Part shown: positions 8,462-17,900 of the stretch, in pieces
Layout of the letters: the number at the start of each line of letters is the position of its first letter
Position numbering within the stretch: the first letter of the stretch is position 1
DNA from: Myxococcus xanthus
Lineage (GTDB): Bacteria; Myxococcota; Myxococcia; Myxococcales; Myxococcaceae
Direction: 5' to 3'
DNA: 64,000 nt
NCBI RefSeq assembly: GCF_006402735.1
Contig: NZ_CP017174.1
Span: 1,863,001-1,927,000 of the forward strand
Position numbers and translations under genes: made by a program
The notes under the pieces: generated by a model
Databases searched by the model: none
What the model was told of the DNA's origin: nothing
The model's input: the letters and a program-made list of their open reading frames with translations, nothing else

Positions 8462-8835
8462 CGCCCATCCTCCTTGAGGGTTTGAATCGTTCGTTCAGGC
8501 CCGTGGACCCGCTTCATCCGATGGCGCCCGCTCCAGGCCATGGCGCCGCCCACCGCGAGCAGCACCGCCGCGACGATGAGGAGGGAGGCCCAGAGAGGCA
8601 GGGCATCGGCCAGCACCGCCACCAGGAAGGCGACAAAGGTGATGGCCCCTAGCAGCAGCACCCCGCCGCCGCCTGTCAGCAGGCCCGCTCCGGCAGATGC
8701 CTTCCTTGCCTCCGTTCGCAGCTCGGCGCGCGCCAGGGACACCTCGGCGCGGACCAGGCGGCGTGCCTGCTCGGTGAACTCGGAGAAGAGCGCTCCGAAG
8801 CCGCCTCCGTCCCGGTGGGGAATCGTGGGTTCCAT
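8407..8835 (-). CDS. Phage-holin-like superfamily III (DUF1469) membrane protein
   Basis: This 142-residue protein begins with an amphipathic helix (FGALFSEFTEQARRLVRAEVSLARAELRTE, cited in part: RLVRAEVSLARAEL at about 30-43). Two transmembrane helices (about 55-78 and 83-105) and a basic tail follow. This is the DUF1469/actinobacterial phage holin-like pattern, common in chromosomal envelope-stress operons rather than phages. It is the middle gene of a three-gene operon: 14 bp after the upstream gene and overlapping the downstream one. The start at 8835 gives the canonical N-terminus; a longer version to 8895 would overlap the upstream gene. Confidence 0.75.
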   Translation of the reverse strand: MEPTIPHRDGGGFGALFSEFTEQARRLVRAEVSLARAELRTEARKASAGAGLLTGGGGVLLLGAITFVAFLVAVLADALPLWASLLIVAAVLLAVGGAMAWSGRHRMKRVHGPERTIQTLKEDGRWASRSAHSMKSQMHGHA

Positions 8836-8849
8836 GCTGGACGCTCCCC

Positions 8850-9287
8850 TCAGGACTTGATGAGCCGGCCGAGGACGAAGCCCGCGGCCACGCACCCCGC
8901 GATGAAGAGTCCGGGCCGCTCGCGGACCTGTGTCTGGGCATCCGCGAGCAGCTCTTCGGTGGTTTCGTTCTCCAGTCGGTCGGATGTGCGGCGAAGCAGC
9001 CCCGCCGCGCTGCCGAGCAGCGGCCGGGCCACTTTCGCCTCGTCTCTGTCCGAGATGCTCTCCAGCGTGGAGACGAGTCCCCGCATTCCCTTGGCCACGT
9101 CACCCCGGCGGCTCTCGACCTGGCGGTAGAGATGCTCCTTCGCGGCGCTGCCCAATTGCTTCGCCTGCTCCTTGCCGGCCTGCCCGATTCCGGACGTACC
9201 GGACTCGCCACGGGCGATGCGGGAGCCCTCTTCCGAGCGCTGTCCGTACCCGCTGCCTTGGATGCTGCCGTCAATGACGCTTCCCAT
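8850..9287 (-). CDS. ElaB/YqjD-like helical protein with C-terminal membrane anchor
   Basis: This 145-residue protein has a Gly/Ser-rich N-terminus, a long charged helix (about 35-110) and one C-terminal membrane helix ending in a conserved-looking GLFIAGCVAAGFVLGRLI (about 124-141). That tail pattern (RERPGLFIAG) is typical of ElaB/YqjD-like, tail-anchored proteins that associate with the membrane or ribosomes in stationary phase. As first gene of the operon it suggests that all three products act at the inner membrane. Start 9287 (MGSVIDG) lies after the sequence GAAGGAGTCAGC, which provides a ribosome-binding site. Confidence 0.7.
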   Translation of the reverse strand: MGSVIDGSIQGSGYGQRSEEGSRIARGESGTSGIGQAGKEQAKQLGSAAKEHLYRQVESRRGDVAKGMRGLVSTLESISDRDEAKVARPLLGSAAGLLRRTSDRLENETTEELLADAQTQVRERPGLFIAGCVAAGFVLGRLIKS

Positions 9288-9473
9288 GCTGACTCCTTCA
9301 GGTTCCGAGGGGGGAAACTGTCGCGGGGGCTTCACAGGTCATCGTCCCCGCGTGCCTTCACCTCAGAAGGTAGACATGCTGCATGGCTGGCCTGGACGGA
9401 GACTGGTACGCAGGCAGGGTGGGCGGTGGAGGGCGCGGGCGAAGGTGGGTGGAATGAGAGAGGACGTGGGTGG

Positions 9474-10274
9474 ATGGTGCGCAAGCAGCGGACCCCGAGG
9501 TGGCTGGAAGCGGCACGGCGGAGGGGACCGGAGGACGTGCAACCCGCTGGACGGTCGGACTGGTTGGCGAGGGCCCTGGGGAAGGCCGGAGTGATGCCTC
9601 GCGCCCAGGCGGAAGCGGCCATCCGAGAGGGACGGGTGACGCTCGATGGGCGGGTGGAGCACGAGCCCTTCGCGCCGGTGCGTCCGGGGATGGAAGTGCG
9701 GGTGGACGGGCTGGCGCGGCACCTGGAGGCGCCCGTGTTGGCGCTGATGTTCCACAAGCCAGCGGGGCTGGTGGTGCACGGCTCGGACGCGGAAGGCGTG
9801 GGCACCGTGTTCGAGTGTCTGCGTGAGCGGCTCACCCATCCGCTGCGCGACTATGAGTGGCTCGCGGTGGGCCGTCTGGATCGGGACACCACGGGGTTGC
9901 TGCTCTTCACCAACGACGAGCGTCTGGTCCAACACGGGACGTCGCCCGAGCGGCACCTGCCCAAGCGCTACGTGGCGGGCGTGGTGGGGCCGCCGCCGGA
10001 GGATGCGCTCCGCCGGCTGCGTGAGGGCCTGGTGCTGGAGGACGGCCCGACGCGGCCCGCGGGTGCCCGGTTGCGCGCGCCGGACGTGGTGGAGCTCACC
10101 CTGACGGAAGGGCGCAACCACCAGGTGAAGCGGATGCTGGCGGCGGTGGGTCATCCGGTGCGGACCCTGCACCGCGAGGCCGTGGGCGGCGTGACGCTGG
10201 ACGTGCCCGAGGGCGCGTGGCGGTTGCTGACGGACGAGGAAGTGTCCCAGGGGTTGTCCTTCTCCGTTTCCTGA
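9474..10274 (+). CDS. RsuA/RluB-family 16S/23S rRNA pseudouridine synthase
   Basis: This 266-residue protein converts a specific uridine in rRNA to pseudouridine. Residues about 25-85 form an S4 RNA-binding domain (DWLARALGKAGVMPRAQAE). The synthase domain follows, with FHKPAGLVVHG, the catalytic-loop motif GRLDRDTTGLLLFTND (Asp in RLD/RDT) and the late motif LTEGRNHQVKRMLAAVGHPV. These are diagnostic of the RsuA/RluB/E/F group, but the exact target site cannot be assigned. The first ATG that leaves a short basic N-terminus is 9474; the ORF is open far upstream over the divergent gene, but that part is not conserved-looking. Its stop lies 32 bp before the next gene, so they may be co-transcribed. 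Confidence 0.9.
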   Translation: MVRKQRTPRWLEAARRRGPEDVQPAGRSDWLARALGKAGVMPRAQAEAAIREGRVTLDGRVEHEPFAPVRPGMEVRVDGLARHLEAPVLALMFHKPAGLVVHGSDAEGVGTVFECLRERLTHPLRDYEWLAVGRLDRDTTGLLLFTNDERLVQHGTSPERHLPKRYVAGVVGPPPEDALRRLREGLVLEDGPTRPAGARLRAPDVVELTLTEGRNHQVKRMLAAVGHPVRTLHREAVGGVTLDVPEGAWRLLTDEEVSQGLSFSVS

Positions 10275-10306
10275 GGCCGCGCCCGCCGCGTGTAGACTTC
10301 GGGGCC

Positions 10307-11866
10307 ATGGACGATTCCGCGGCCCGTGAGCGTGGCGGCTTCCCCGCTCGGGCCTTCTGGCTCGGTGTCTTCGGCGTCACGGCGGCCTTCAGCCTCTTCT
10401 GCCTGGGCGTCGAGTACACGCCGGACTCGCTGCACTACCTCTCCGTGGCGCGTGGGCTGCTGTCGGGCTCGGGGTTGTCGGGCACGCTGCTCGCGGTGGA
10501 CACGGCCATGCCCCGGCCGCTGGACTTGTGGCCGCCCCTGTTTCCCATGGCCTGGGCGGCCCTGTTGTGGCTGGGGCCGGATTCGGCGGTCGTCACCCTG
10601 CACCTGCTGTGCTTCGCCGTGCTCGCCGCGGCGCTCTTCTCCATGGCTCCCGAGGGGCAGGGCGCGCGCTACATCTGGACGTGCGCGGTGCTCATCGTCC
10701 TCTACCGTCCCTTCGGGCACGTGGCGGCGGCGGCGTGGTCCGAGCCCCTGTGCGTCGCGTTGCTCGCGCTCGCCCTGGCGCGGGAGGTCCGGGGCGCGGA
10801 CAGTGCCGGCTGTTCCTTCCTGGTGGGGGCGCTGCTGGGCCTGGCGGTGCTGACTCGCTACGCGGCGCTGTTCGTCCTGCCCGGGCTCCTGTTGTGGCGC
10901 TTCGTCCGGGCGCGTGAGGCGGGGGGGCCGCGGCGGCATGCCGTGCATGCACTGGCGCTGGGCGCGGGGCTCGGACTCGTGGTGGCGCCGTGGTTCGTCC
11001 GGAACGGTGTGTTGTTCGGCAGCGCCATGGGGCCGCCGAGGGCGCCACGTGGCGCGGGGCTCGTGTCCTCGCTGCTCAGTGGGGTGGAGACCCTGTTGGG
11101 GGAGGCGTCCTTCGGCGCGTTTGGTGTGCTCTGCGTGGCGGCCACGGTGTGGCTGCTGCTGCCCGCGCTGCGCGGTGTTCGAGGGGAGCGCCTGCCGGAT
11201 GCATCGCTGGAGCGGCTGCGGCCCGCGGCGCTGATGGCCATGTCGTATGTCGCGGGCCTGTTCTGGACGGCCACCCGCACGCAGATGGACACGCTGGATG
11301 GCCGGCTGCTGGCGCCGCTGGGCGTGGGGCTGGTGCCGGTGACGGCGGCGGTGTTGGTGTCGCTCGTGGAGCGTTCCCGGTTGATGTCACCTCCGGTGCT
11401 CATCATCACCGGCGTGGTGGTGGTGGCGGGACACCTCTGGGCGCCGCTGCACGCGCGCGTCCGTCAGCCCCGGCAAGGGCTCCATCACCTTCGCGAGCGC
11501 ATTGCCCCGCTGCCGGCGTGGGTAGAGGCCCACGTCACCGAGCGGGACCTGCTCCTGGGGCCGCAGCTCTGGTGGGTCCATCCCTTCTCACGTGCCCCCG
11601 TGGTGGCGGATGGCTACCCCGAGCGAGGCTTCCTGACGCGGCAGACACTGGGGGCCTACCTGCGGCGGCACGGCGCCGCCTACGAGCGCTTCTTCTGGTT
11701 CGATACCAGGCCTCCGCCCGTCGACGCGGCTGCCTTCGAGGCCGTCGAGGTCGCCCGGTTGGAGACGAACGCCTACTGGTCCACCGTGTGGAACGCCGTC
11801 TGGGAAATCCGTCCCGTGGGCCGCGCGTCTCCCGTGGACGGACGCGAGGCGGTCCCCGCGCCGTAG
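10307..11866 (+). CDS. GT-C type membrane glycosyltransferase-like protein
   Basis: This 519-residue polytopic membrane protein has about ten to eleven hydrophobic segments between residues 15 and 395, then a soluble C-terminal domain (about 400-505). Early motifs fit the ArnT/PMT (GT-C) superfamily: EYTPDSLHYLSVARGLLSG has the acidic residue and periplasmic loop expected after TM1, and LDLWPPLFP resembles the PPLYP loop. Such enzymes transfer sugars from lipid carriers on the outer face of the inner membrane. Donor and acceptor are unknown. ATG 10307 is preceded by tagact at 10293, which may be a -10 box of a nearly leaderless transcript. It converges with the aminotransferase gene after an 18-bp gap. 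Confidence 0.7.
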   Translation: MDDSAARERGGFPARAFWLGVFGVTAAFSLFCLGVEYTPDSLHYLSVARGLLSGSGLSGTLLAVDTAMPRPLDLWPPLFPMAWAALLWLGPDSAVVTLHLLCFAVLAAALFSMAPEGQGARYIWTCAVLIVLYRPFGHVAAAAWSEPLCVALLALALAREVRGADSAGCSFLVGALLGLAVLTRYAALFVLPGLLLWRFVRAREAGGPRRHAVHALALGAGLGLVVAPWFVRNGVLFGSAMGPPRAPRGAGLVSSLLSGVETLLGEASFGAFGVLCVAATVWLLLPALRGVRGERLPDASLERLRPAALMAMSYVAGLFWTATRTQMDTLDGRLLAPLGVGLVPVTAAVLVSLVERSRLMSPPVLIITGVVVVAGHLWAPLHARVRQPRQGLHHLRERIAPLPAWVEAHVTERDLLLGPQLWWVHPFSRAPVVADGYPERGFLTRQTLGAYLRRHGAAYERFFWFDTRPPPVDAAAFEAVEVARLETNAYWSTVWNAVWEIRPVGRASPVDGREAVPAP

Positions 11867-11884
11867 GCATCCTCCGCGTGGGCC

Positions 11885-12709
11885 TCAGCGCTCGCGCGCC
11901 GCGACGGCCTCGACGAGGCTCCGAAGGCCCTGGGCCAGCGCCAGACTGGTGGGGAGCGGTCGGCCGAGGAGGCTCGGTACGCCGGTGGCCACCTGGGCGG
12001 AGTTGGTGAAGACGCAGGCGCTCACCTGCGCGAGCTGTGCGAACGAGAAAGGCCGCTCCACGATGGGCAGCGTCCCCACATGTCCGGCCTCCAGAAGCAC
12101 TTCGCGGATGATGCCGGGGAGACACGGCGCGGACAGAGGCGGCGTGACGAGTACCCCGCCGCACTGGAAGAAGACGTTGGCCGTGGGCAGCTCGCAGACC
12201 TCGCCGGCCTCATTGCCGAGCAGGGGCAGGCGCTCCATCACGCTGTACTGCCGGAAGTAGGCGAGGCCTTTGTGATTCAGCGTGGACTCGCCGCGGCGGT
12301 AGGCCCCCGGCTCCTGACTGTCCAGGGCTCGTCCCTCGCGGTGCATCCGCTCCAGGTCTGGGGCGTGTTCGCGGAAGGTGAGCAGCACGTGGCCATCACT
12401 TGCCGACAACTTGCCCACACCTCGGAACGTGGGGCCCATCGCGGCGTCGGCTCGCAGGCAGCGCTCAATCGCTTCGCGCACCGCGGCTTCAGCGAGGTGC
12501 TCCGGCGGTGGCGAGCGGACGGCGCCGGGGAAGGCGGCCAGGCTCGCGCGCAGCCGCGCCAGGTGCCGGGCGAGGAACCAGGGCTCGCCGGCCTCGATGC
12601 GGAAGGTGGTGAAGAAGCCCGCGCCGAAGAAGAAGCCCTGCGCGAAGTCCCGCAGGTGCAGTTCTTCCCAGCGCCGTACCTCACCGTCCACCGCGACCGT
12701 GGAGAACAT
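11885..12709 (-). CDS. pabC: Aminotransferase class IV, aminodeoxychorismate lyase-like (PabC)
   Basis: This 274-residue PLP enzyme is of the fold-type IV (BCAT/ADC lyase) family. Expected features are present: an N-terminal FFFGAGFFTTFRIEAGEPW, the basic RHLARLRASL, the likely PLP lysine in STLNHKGLAYFR (about 160-170), and the phosphate-binding ELPTANVFF with PCLPGIIREVLLEAG. As the third gene of an operon with glutamine amidotransferase and chorismate-binding subunits (17 bp after the amidotransferase), it most likely releases pyruvate from aminodeoxychorismate to give p-aminobenzoate for folate. Branched-chain or D-amino acid aminotransferase activity is the alternative. The ATG at 12709 begins MFSTVAVDGE; the longer ORF overlaps the upstream gene and is rejected. 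Confidence 0.8.
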   Translation of the reverse strand: MFSTVAVDGEVRRWEELHLRDFAQGFFFGAGFFTTFRIEAGEPWFLARHLARLRASLAAFPGAVRSPPPEHLAEAAVREAIERCLRADAAMGPTFRGVGKLSASDGHVLLTFREHAPDLERMHREGRALDSQEPGAYRRGESTLNHKGLAYFRQYSVMERLPLLGNEAGEVCELPTANVFFQCGGVLVTPPLSAPCLPGIIREVLLEAGHVGTLPIVERPFSFAQLAQVSACVFTNSAQVATGVPSLLGRPLPTSLALAQGLRSLVEAVAARER

Positions 12710-12726
12710 GGCGGCCTCCCGTGCGC

Positions 12727-13296
12727 TCAGTGCGCCGGCTCCAGGAAGTTGGCGAGCAGTTGGGGCCCCTGGGGCGTGAGGAACGATTCGGGGTGGAACT
12801 GGACGCCTTCCAGGCGCGGCAGCTCGCGGTGCTTGAGGCCCATGATGAGCCCATCCTGCCACGCCGTCACTTCCAGGCACGCCGGCAGGCTCTCCGCGTC
12901 CACGACCAGGGAGTGGTAACGGGCCGCGGTGAAGGGGGCGGGCAGTCCCCGGAAGACGCCCTGGCCCGAGTGCTCGATGGCCGCCGTCTTGCCGTGCACG
13001 GGCACCGGTGCGCGCACCACCTTCGCGCCGAACACCTGGCCCAGGCACTGATGCCCCAAGCACACCCCGAGCACGGGCACCCGCCCGCCCAGGGTCCGGA
13101 TGACGTCCATGGACACGCCAGCTTCGTGGGGCGTGCAGGGACCGGGCGAGATGAGGATGTGGTCGGGCCGGAGCGCTTCGACCTGCGCGACAGTGATGGC
13201 GTCATTGCGCACCACCTTCAGCTCGGCGCCCTGGGCACCCAGCGCTTGCACGAGGTTGAAGGTGAAGGAATCGAAGTTGTCGATGACGAGAATCAT
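12727..13296 (-). CDS. pabA: Glutamine amidotransferase subunit of PABA/anthranilate synthase (PabA/TrpG)
   Basis: This 189-residue class I glutamine amidotransferase supplies ammonia to the chorismate-converting subunit. It begins [17 protein letters not shown]. The oxyanion strand is [12 protein letters not shown], the nucleophile elbow is [14 protein letters not shown] (catalytic Cys about 79), and the catalytic His/Glu pair is in [14 protein letters not shown] near residue 170. Length is normal. Its ATG overlaps the stop of the upstream synthase gene (ATGA), and the PabC-like gene follows, so the three form one translationally coupled operon. PabA and TrpG cannot be separated by sequence; the neighbour PabC favours PABA synthesis. 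Confidence 0.85.
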   Translation of the reverse strand: MILVIDNFDSFTFNLVQALGAQGAELKVVRNDAITVAQVEALRPDHILISPGPCTPHEAGVSMDVIRTLGGRVPVLGVCLGHQCLGQVFGAKVVRAPVPVHGKTAAIEHSGQGVFRGLPAPFTAARYHSLVVDAESLPACLEVTAWQDGLIMGLKHRELPRLEGVQFHPESFLTPQGPQLLANFLEPAH

Positions 13297-14747
13297 CCCG
13301 GCCTCCCCACCGATGCCAGGGCCAGGAGCTGCGAGCGCGCCTTGTTGAGCGTCTCCTTGTATTCCTGTCGGGGCTGCGAGTCGTGGACGATGCCGCCTCC
13401 CACCTGCGCGTAGGCCTGGCCGTCCTTCACCACCAGCGTGCGGATGACGATGTTCAAATCCAAATCACCCGTGAAGGACAGGTACCCCAGCGAGCCCGTA
13501 TAGAGCCCCCGCGCATGTGGCTCCAGCTCGGTGATGATTTGCATCGTGCGTATCTTCGGCACGCCCGTAATCGTCCCCCCTGGGAAGAGCGCGCCCACCA
13601 CGTCCAGCGGCTCCACGCCTGGCGCGAGCTGGCCGACGACCTCCGATTCAATGTGGAGGACGTGGGCGTACTCGACGATGTCCATCAGCTTCGTCACCTC
13701 GACCGAGCCATAGGTGCACACCCGGCCCAGGTCGTTGCGCTCCAGGTCCACCAGCATGGCGTGCTCGGCGCGCTCCTTCTCGTTGGTGCGCAGCTCGTGG
13801 ACGAAGCGCGCTTCCTCTTCGGGCGTGCCCCGGCGGCGCGTTCCGGCGATGGGCCGCGTGGTGGCCCGGCCGTTCTCCACGCGCACCAGTCGCTCCGGTG
13901 ATGCGCTGACGACGTGGAAGCCGTCACCTTCGAGATAGCTGGCGAAGTGGACGGGGTTGATGGCGGACAGCGTCTCGTAGAGCGCGAGCGGCTCACCGGG
14001 AAAGTCCACCTCCAGCCGCTGTGAGAGATTGACCTGATACGTGTCACCGGCGCGGATGTACTCGCGCACGCGCTCGACCGCGTCCAGGTAGGCATCGTGG
14101 GTGAAGTTGGAGCGATACGCCGAGGTGGGCCCATCCATCGCGGGTGGCACGCGTGGCGCAGTGGGCGTAGCGGTGCGGACGTGGGCCTCCAACGCGTCCA
14201 ACCTGCGCTCACAGTCCTCCCAGTCCGAGCCCGTCGCCACCGCGAGCAATTGGCCCTCGTGGTGGTCCACCGTCAGGAAGGTATCGATGAACGCCATGTC
14301 GATCTCAGGCAGGCGCAGGTCGTCTCGTGGGTGCCGGGGCAGGGACTCGAAGCAGTGCGCGGCCTCGTAGCCGAAGAAGCCCACCGCGCCGCCGCAGAAG
14401 AGCGGCATTCCGGGATGACGGACGCCACGCCACCGGCGCAGCATCGAGCGCAGTACCTCCAGCGGCGTGCCCTGCTGGAGCGCGCCGTCAATGAAGCACT
14501 GTCCCTCTTTCGTGGTGAAGCGCAGGAAAGGCTTCGCGCCGAGGAACGAATAGCGCCCCTCGGCGCTGACCCGGGTGCTCTCCAGCAGGAACCGGCTTTC
14601 CGCTGGGAGGGCTCGCAGGAGGTCCACGGGACGCAGCGCTCCGAGCGGGAGCCGCCGCACCACGGGCACCTGGTTGTAGCCCTGGGCCACGAACGTCTCG
14701 AAGGACGTCCGGTCCGGGAAGCGCGTGGGAGAGGGCGGGCGGCTCAT
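13293..14747 (-). CDS. pabB: Chorismate-binding subunit of PABA/anthranilate synthase (PabB/TrpE)
   Basis: This 484-residue enzyme is of the anthranilate/aminodeoxychorismate synthase component I family and aminates chorismate using ammonia from the amidotransferase encoded next. Visible motifs are [18 protein letters not shown] in the N-terminal domain, [32 protein letters not shown] (about residue 300), [26 protein letters not shown] and [14 protein letters not shown] near the end. The motif is PIAGT, as in anthranilate synthases, rather than the PIKGT whose Lys is the nucleophile in E. coli-type PabB, so the product is not certain from sequence. The adjacent PabC gene argues for PABA. The start [10 protein letters not shown] at 14747 lies downstream of the palindrome array. 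Confidence 0.8.
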   Translation of the reverse strand: MSRPPSPTRFPDRTSFETFVAQGYNQVPVVRRLPLGALRPVDLLRALPAESRFLLESTRVSAEGRYSFLGAKPFLRFTTKEGQCFIDGALQQGTPLEVLRSMLRRWRGVRHPGMPLFCGGAVGFFGYEAAHCFESLPRHPRDDLRLPEIDMAFIDTFLTVDHHEGQLLAVATGSDWEDCERRLDALEAHVRTATPTAPRVPPAMDGPTSAYRSNFTHDAYLDAVERVREYIRAGDTYQVNLSQRLEVDFPGEPLALYETLSAINPVHFASYLEGDGFHVVSASPERLVRVENGRATTRPIAGTRRRGTPEEEARFVHELRTNEKERAEHAMLVDLERNDLGRVCTYGSVEVTKLMDIVEYAHVLHIESEVVGQLAPGVEPLDVVGALFPGGTITGVPKIRTMQIITELEPHARGLYTGSLGYLSFTGDLDLNIVIRTLVVKDGQAYAQVGGGIVHDSQPRQEYKETLNKARSQLLALASVGRPG

Positions 14748-14787
14748 GTCGAGGCGCTTGATACCAGGAACGGCGGCGGCCGCCGCC

Positions 14788-14932
14788 TGGAAGGAACTTT
14801 CCGTCCAGGCCGCCTCGGCGATGGGCCCCCCTTGGGCAGGGCGTCACGGTGGACTGAACGTTCCGTCCATGCCGCCTCGTTCCATGGGCCCCCCTTGGGG
14901 AGGGGGGCGCGGTGGAAGGAACGTTCCTTCCA
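14788..14932. repeat. Array of three 20-bp palindromes in 62-63 bp tandem repeats
   Basis: Palindromes lie at 14788-14807 (tggaaggaactttccgtcca), 14850-14869 (tggactgaacgttccgtcca) and 14913-14932 (tggaaggaacgttccttcca). The third is perfect; the others differ by one to three bases. Between them a shared segment recurs (gccgcctcg, then atgggccccccttggg, then a G-rich run), so the unit is 62 then 63 bp, about six helical turns. The array lies 40-185 bp upstream of the pabB start, in the 225-bp gap before the end of the ATPase gene. It may be an operator set or a small repeat family. Confidence 0.7.
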
Positions 14933-14972
14933 CTCCACCTCGTCCGGGGGCGCCCTGTAGTAGGCAGTGCGG

Positions 14973-17900
14973 TCAGCGTGAGCCGCGTTCCCGCGTGCGG
15001 CGTGCCTCCTTGAGGATTTCGTCCTCGGAGAGCTGGTCGGTGCGAATCGCGGAGCGGTCTGCCTTCAGCTGCTGGACCTTCCCCTCGCGCAGGACATGGA
15101 ACTGGCCCGGCTTCTGGCCGGGGAGGCGGGTTTCGGCGTCGATGCGGGCCTCGGTGAACATGGGCTTGAGCTTCTTCAGGGCGTTGTCTTCCTTCACCCC
15201 GCCGACGAACCAGGTGCGCACGTTCTCCCGGCACTTGTAGTCCAGGTCTCCCGGGCTCTGCGTGCCCAGCATGACGCCCACACCCGCCGAGCGCGCGCGC
15301 TTGAGCAGGTTCTCCATCGGCTGCTTCGTCGCGGGCTTGCTCGTCGCGGGCAGATAGATGTCGGCTTCGTCGAAGAGCATGACGGCCTGGAGCTTGGATG
15401 CGGGGTGCTGGCTGGTCCAGCGGTTCGCCTCCAGCAGCAATTGAGACACCCAGAAGCGGACGCGGCTGAGGTCTCCCAGGTACTTTGTGCTGATGATGCT
15501 CAGTCGCGTCTTGCCCGGTGTGCTCGCGGCGCCGAGCCCAAGCAGTTCGCTGATATCCAGACGTTCTCCACCCGTTGCCAGCAGGGGGCGGAGGTCGAGC
15601 CGGAGCACTTCGAGGTCCTGGGCGAGCTTGGCGAACGTCTTCGTCGGAAGGCCCCCCGTTTCCTGCCGGAGCGACTCGTCCTGCTCCGCGACGAACTTCT
15701 GGACCATCTCCAGGGTCAGTTCAGTGCCCGGAGGCCGCTGGACCAACAGGCGCAAGGCCTGCGTGAGCAGCGCCCTGGCTGCCTTGTCATTGGGGCTGGT
15801 CTTGTATTCGAGCATGCCCGCGATGGCGTCCGCGGCCTGCTGCACGCCCTGCTCACGCTCTTCCGGCGACAGGCTTTCAAGGCCGCGTGGAATCACAGGG
15901 ATGGCCAGCGGCCGTCCGTCGGAGCGGCCCGGCGTGTAGAGCGCGACCTCGACGCGCTCGCGCAGCAGGCGGCGCCGCTCGATGAGGGCGGGGTCGTCCA
16001 GATGTTCCTCCCAGGAGAGGTCGCGCGCGTACGCGGCGAGGTCTCCCTTCCGGTCGACGAGGATGGCGGGCACGCCTCGGAGGAGCAGTTGCTCCAGGAC
16101 GTTGAGCGCTAGCGTCGTCTTCCCGCTTCCCGTGGTGCCCAGGAAGGCGCTGTGGCGGGTCAGCTCAGAGGGGTCCACGGTCACCACCTGGCTGAACACA
16201 CCTTCCGAGGAGCCAATCCGCAGTGGCCCCGTGAGTGTTTCCGAGAGAGGCGGGGCGGAGGGGCTCTCGTTGCCCCTGAAGCCGATGGGGGGCTTCATTC
16301 CCTGGGGCGGTGTCACGGTGCGGCCCGTCAGCATCGGCGATTCGATGGTGATGTCCTGCAACGGGTCATCCGAAAGGGATTCGGCCCGGCCTTGCCTGGC
16401 CCCCTGGGCGACGATGGGCTCGCGGGCGGAGCGCACGTCTCTGGCCTCCAGTGCGCTCGTTCCGGCACGGGCGGGAGGGGTGGACTTCGCTCCCGAGAGG
16501 ACTTCGGCCGGGACAGGCGTTCCATACGGCAACGTCGGTGGGCTGTTGAACAGCTCCGTCTGTGCCTTGGTTGCGGTGCTCCGGGCTCCGACATTGGCCG
16601 TCGGGACACCCGTGCCACCCTTGGGCGTGGTGTCCGGCTTCTCCAGCCCCAGGATGTCGCCCACAGACTTGAGCCGGGTGATGGGGCGAGCCGTCCGGCT
16701 CCATTCCAGGAGCGCGGCTTCACCCGCATGCCTCTCACGGAAGGTGCGCAGGGCCATGAGGTCCCGAAGCTCCGTGTCTCCGACGACGACCCGGCGCCCG
16801 CCTTTGCGGAGCAGCGCGCCCAGTTGCTCGGCGACGACACCGCCGGGGCGGGCCGGAGGGAAGTCGGTGGTCCGCACAATCACAGGTGTCTTTCCAGAGG
16901 CTTTCTTGAGCGCTTCGGTCATCTGCCTGCCGAGGCCGCCGCCACGCGAGTCCCTCTCACACAGCGCGACGAGGAGCTTGCTCCCCTCCGGGTGGGCCTG
17001 GACGTCCAGCATCTCCTTGTCCTTGGGCTTGACGTCGAAGCGCTTCGCGTCTCCGAGCTCCCTGCCGCCGGCTTCAATGGCCCAGGCCAGCAGTTCCGCG
17101 ACATCCGCGGGCTCTTCGGGCGGGTCAATTCGCAGGGTGGCGCGGAAGTCCGTCCACAGCTGGTCCATGTCCGGCTTGGAGGCTTGGGGCTGCTGAGCCA
17201 CATGTGGCTTCGCCATGCCTGGTCCCTGGGGGCGCTGCAGCGGGAAGCTGGCGGGCAGCTTGCCATCTTGGATGGCGCGGTCGCGGTAGCGGCGGCACTC
17301 ATCCAGGACGTCACGGGCGCGGTGTCCGCCAAGCGCGTCGAAGCCGTTCGCCGGAAGGGGCCAGGTCGGGTCCGACGCGGAGACCGTGAAGCCTCGCTGT
17401 TCGAACAGGGCTTGCAGCCGCCGCGCCGCGAGGTCCCTGGCCGTATCGGCCGTCACCGTCCGCTCCAGCGTCACGGGCTCGGGGTCGTTCTCAATGCGAT
17501 CCACCGTTCCTTGGTTGAGCAGGGGCTTCATCTTCGCCCAGTAGTCGGCGAGGCAGCAGAAGACCACGACAGCGCGAGGCACCTTGCTCGCGATGGCAGC
17601 GAGGCTGTTCATCGCGCGCCGGAAGGAGCTCTCCATCTGCGGGCGCTGCTCGAAGTCGCTGACGTCCTCGACCTGGTCGACGCAGAGCACGAGCGCCTGG
17701 CCCAGGCCGCCCATCAGCCGTCCCAGGTGTTCCACCATCCGCGCCGGCGCATCGTCGGCGGTCCGGGGGATGAGGTTGCCGATGACGCGCTGGTCCGCCT
17801 CGGACAGCTCCTCGCAGCGCAGCCAGTGGAAGATGCGGCGGTTGAGCCGAGGGTCTCTTCGATGCAGGTAGATGAGGGCGCGCAGCAGGTCGACTTCCAC

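Noticed and set aside
8407..9287. Prophage remnant suggested by the holin-like gene
   Set aside because: No other phage genes, att sites or composition change are visible. DUF1469 proteins with helical tail-anchored partners are common chromosomal envelope genes.
9132..9473. N-terminal extension of the pseudouridine synthase
   Set aside because: The added residues overlap the divergent ElaB-like gene and do not resemble the S4/RsuA family; ATG 9474 gives the expected length.
14748..14972. Coding region between pabB and the ATPase gene
   Set aside because: Short open frames here simply read through the tandem palindromes and have no start site or homology.
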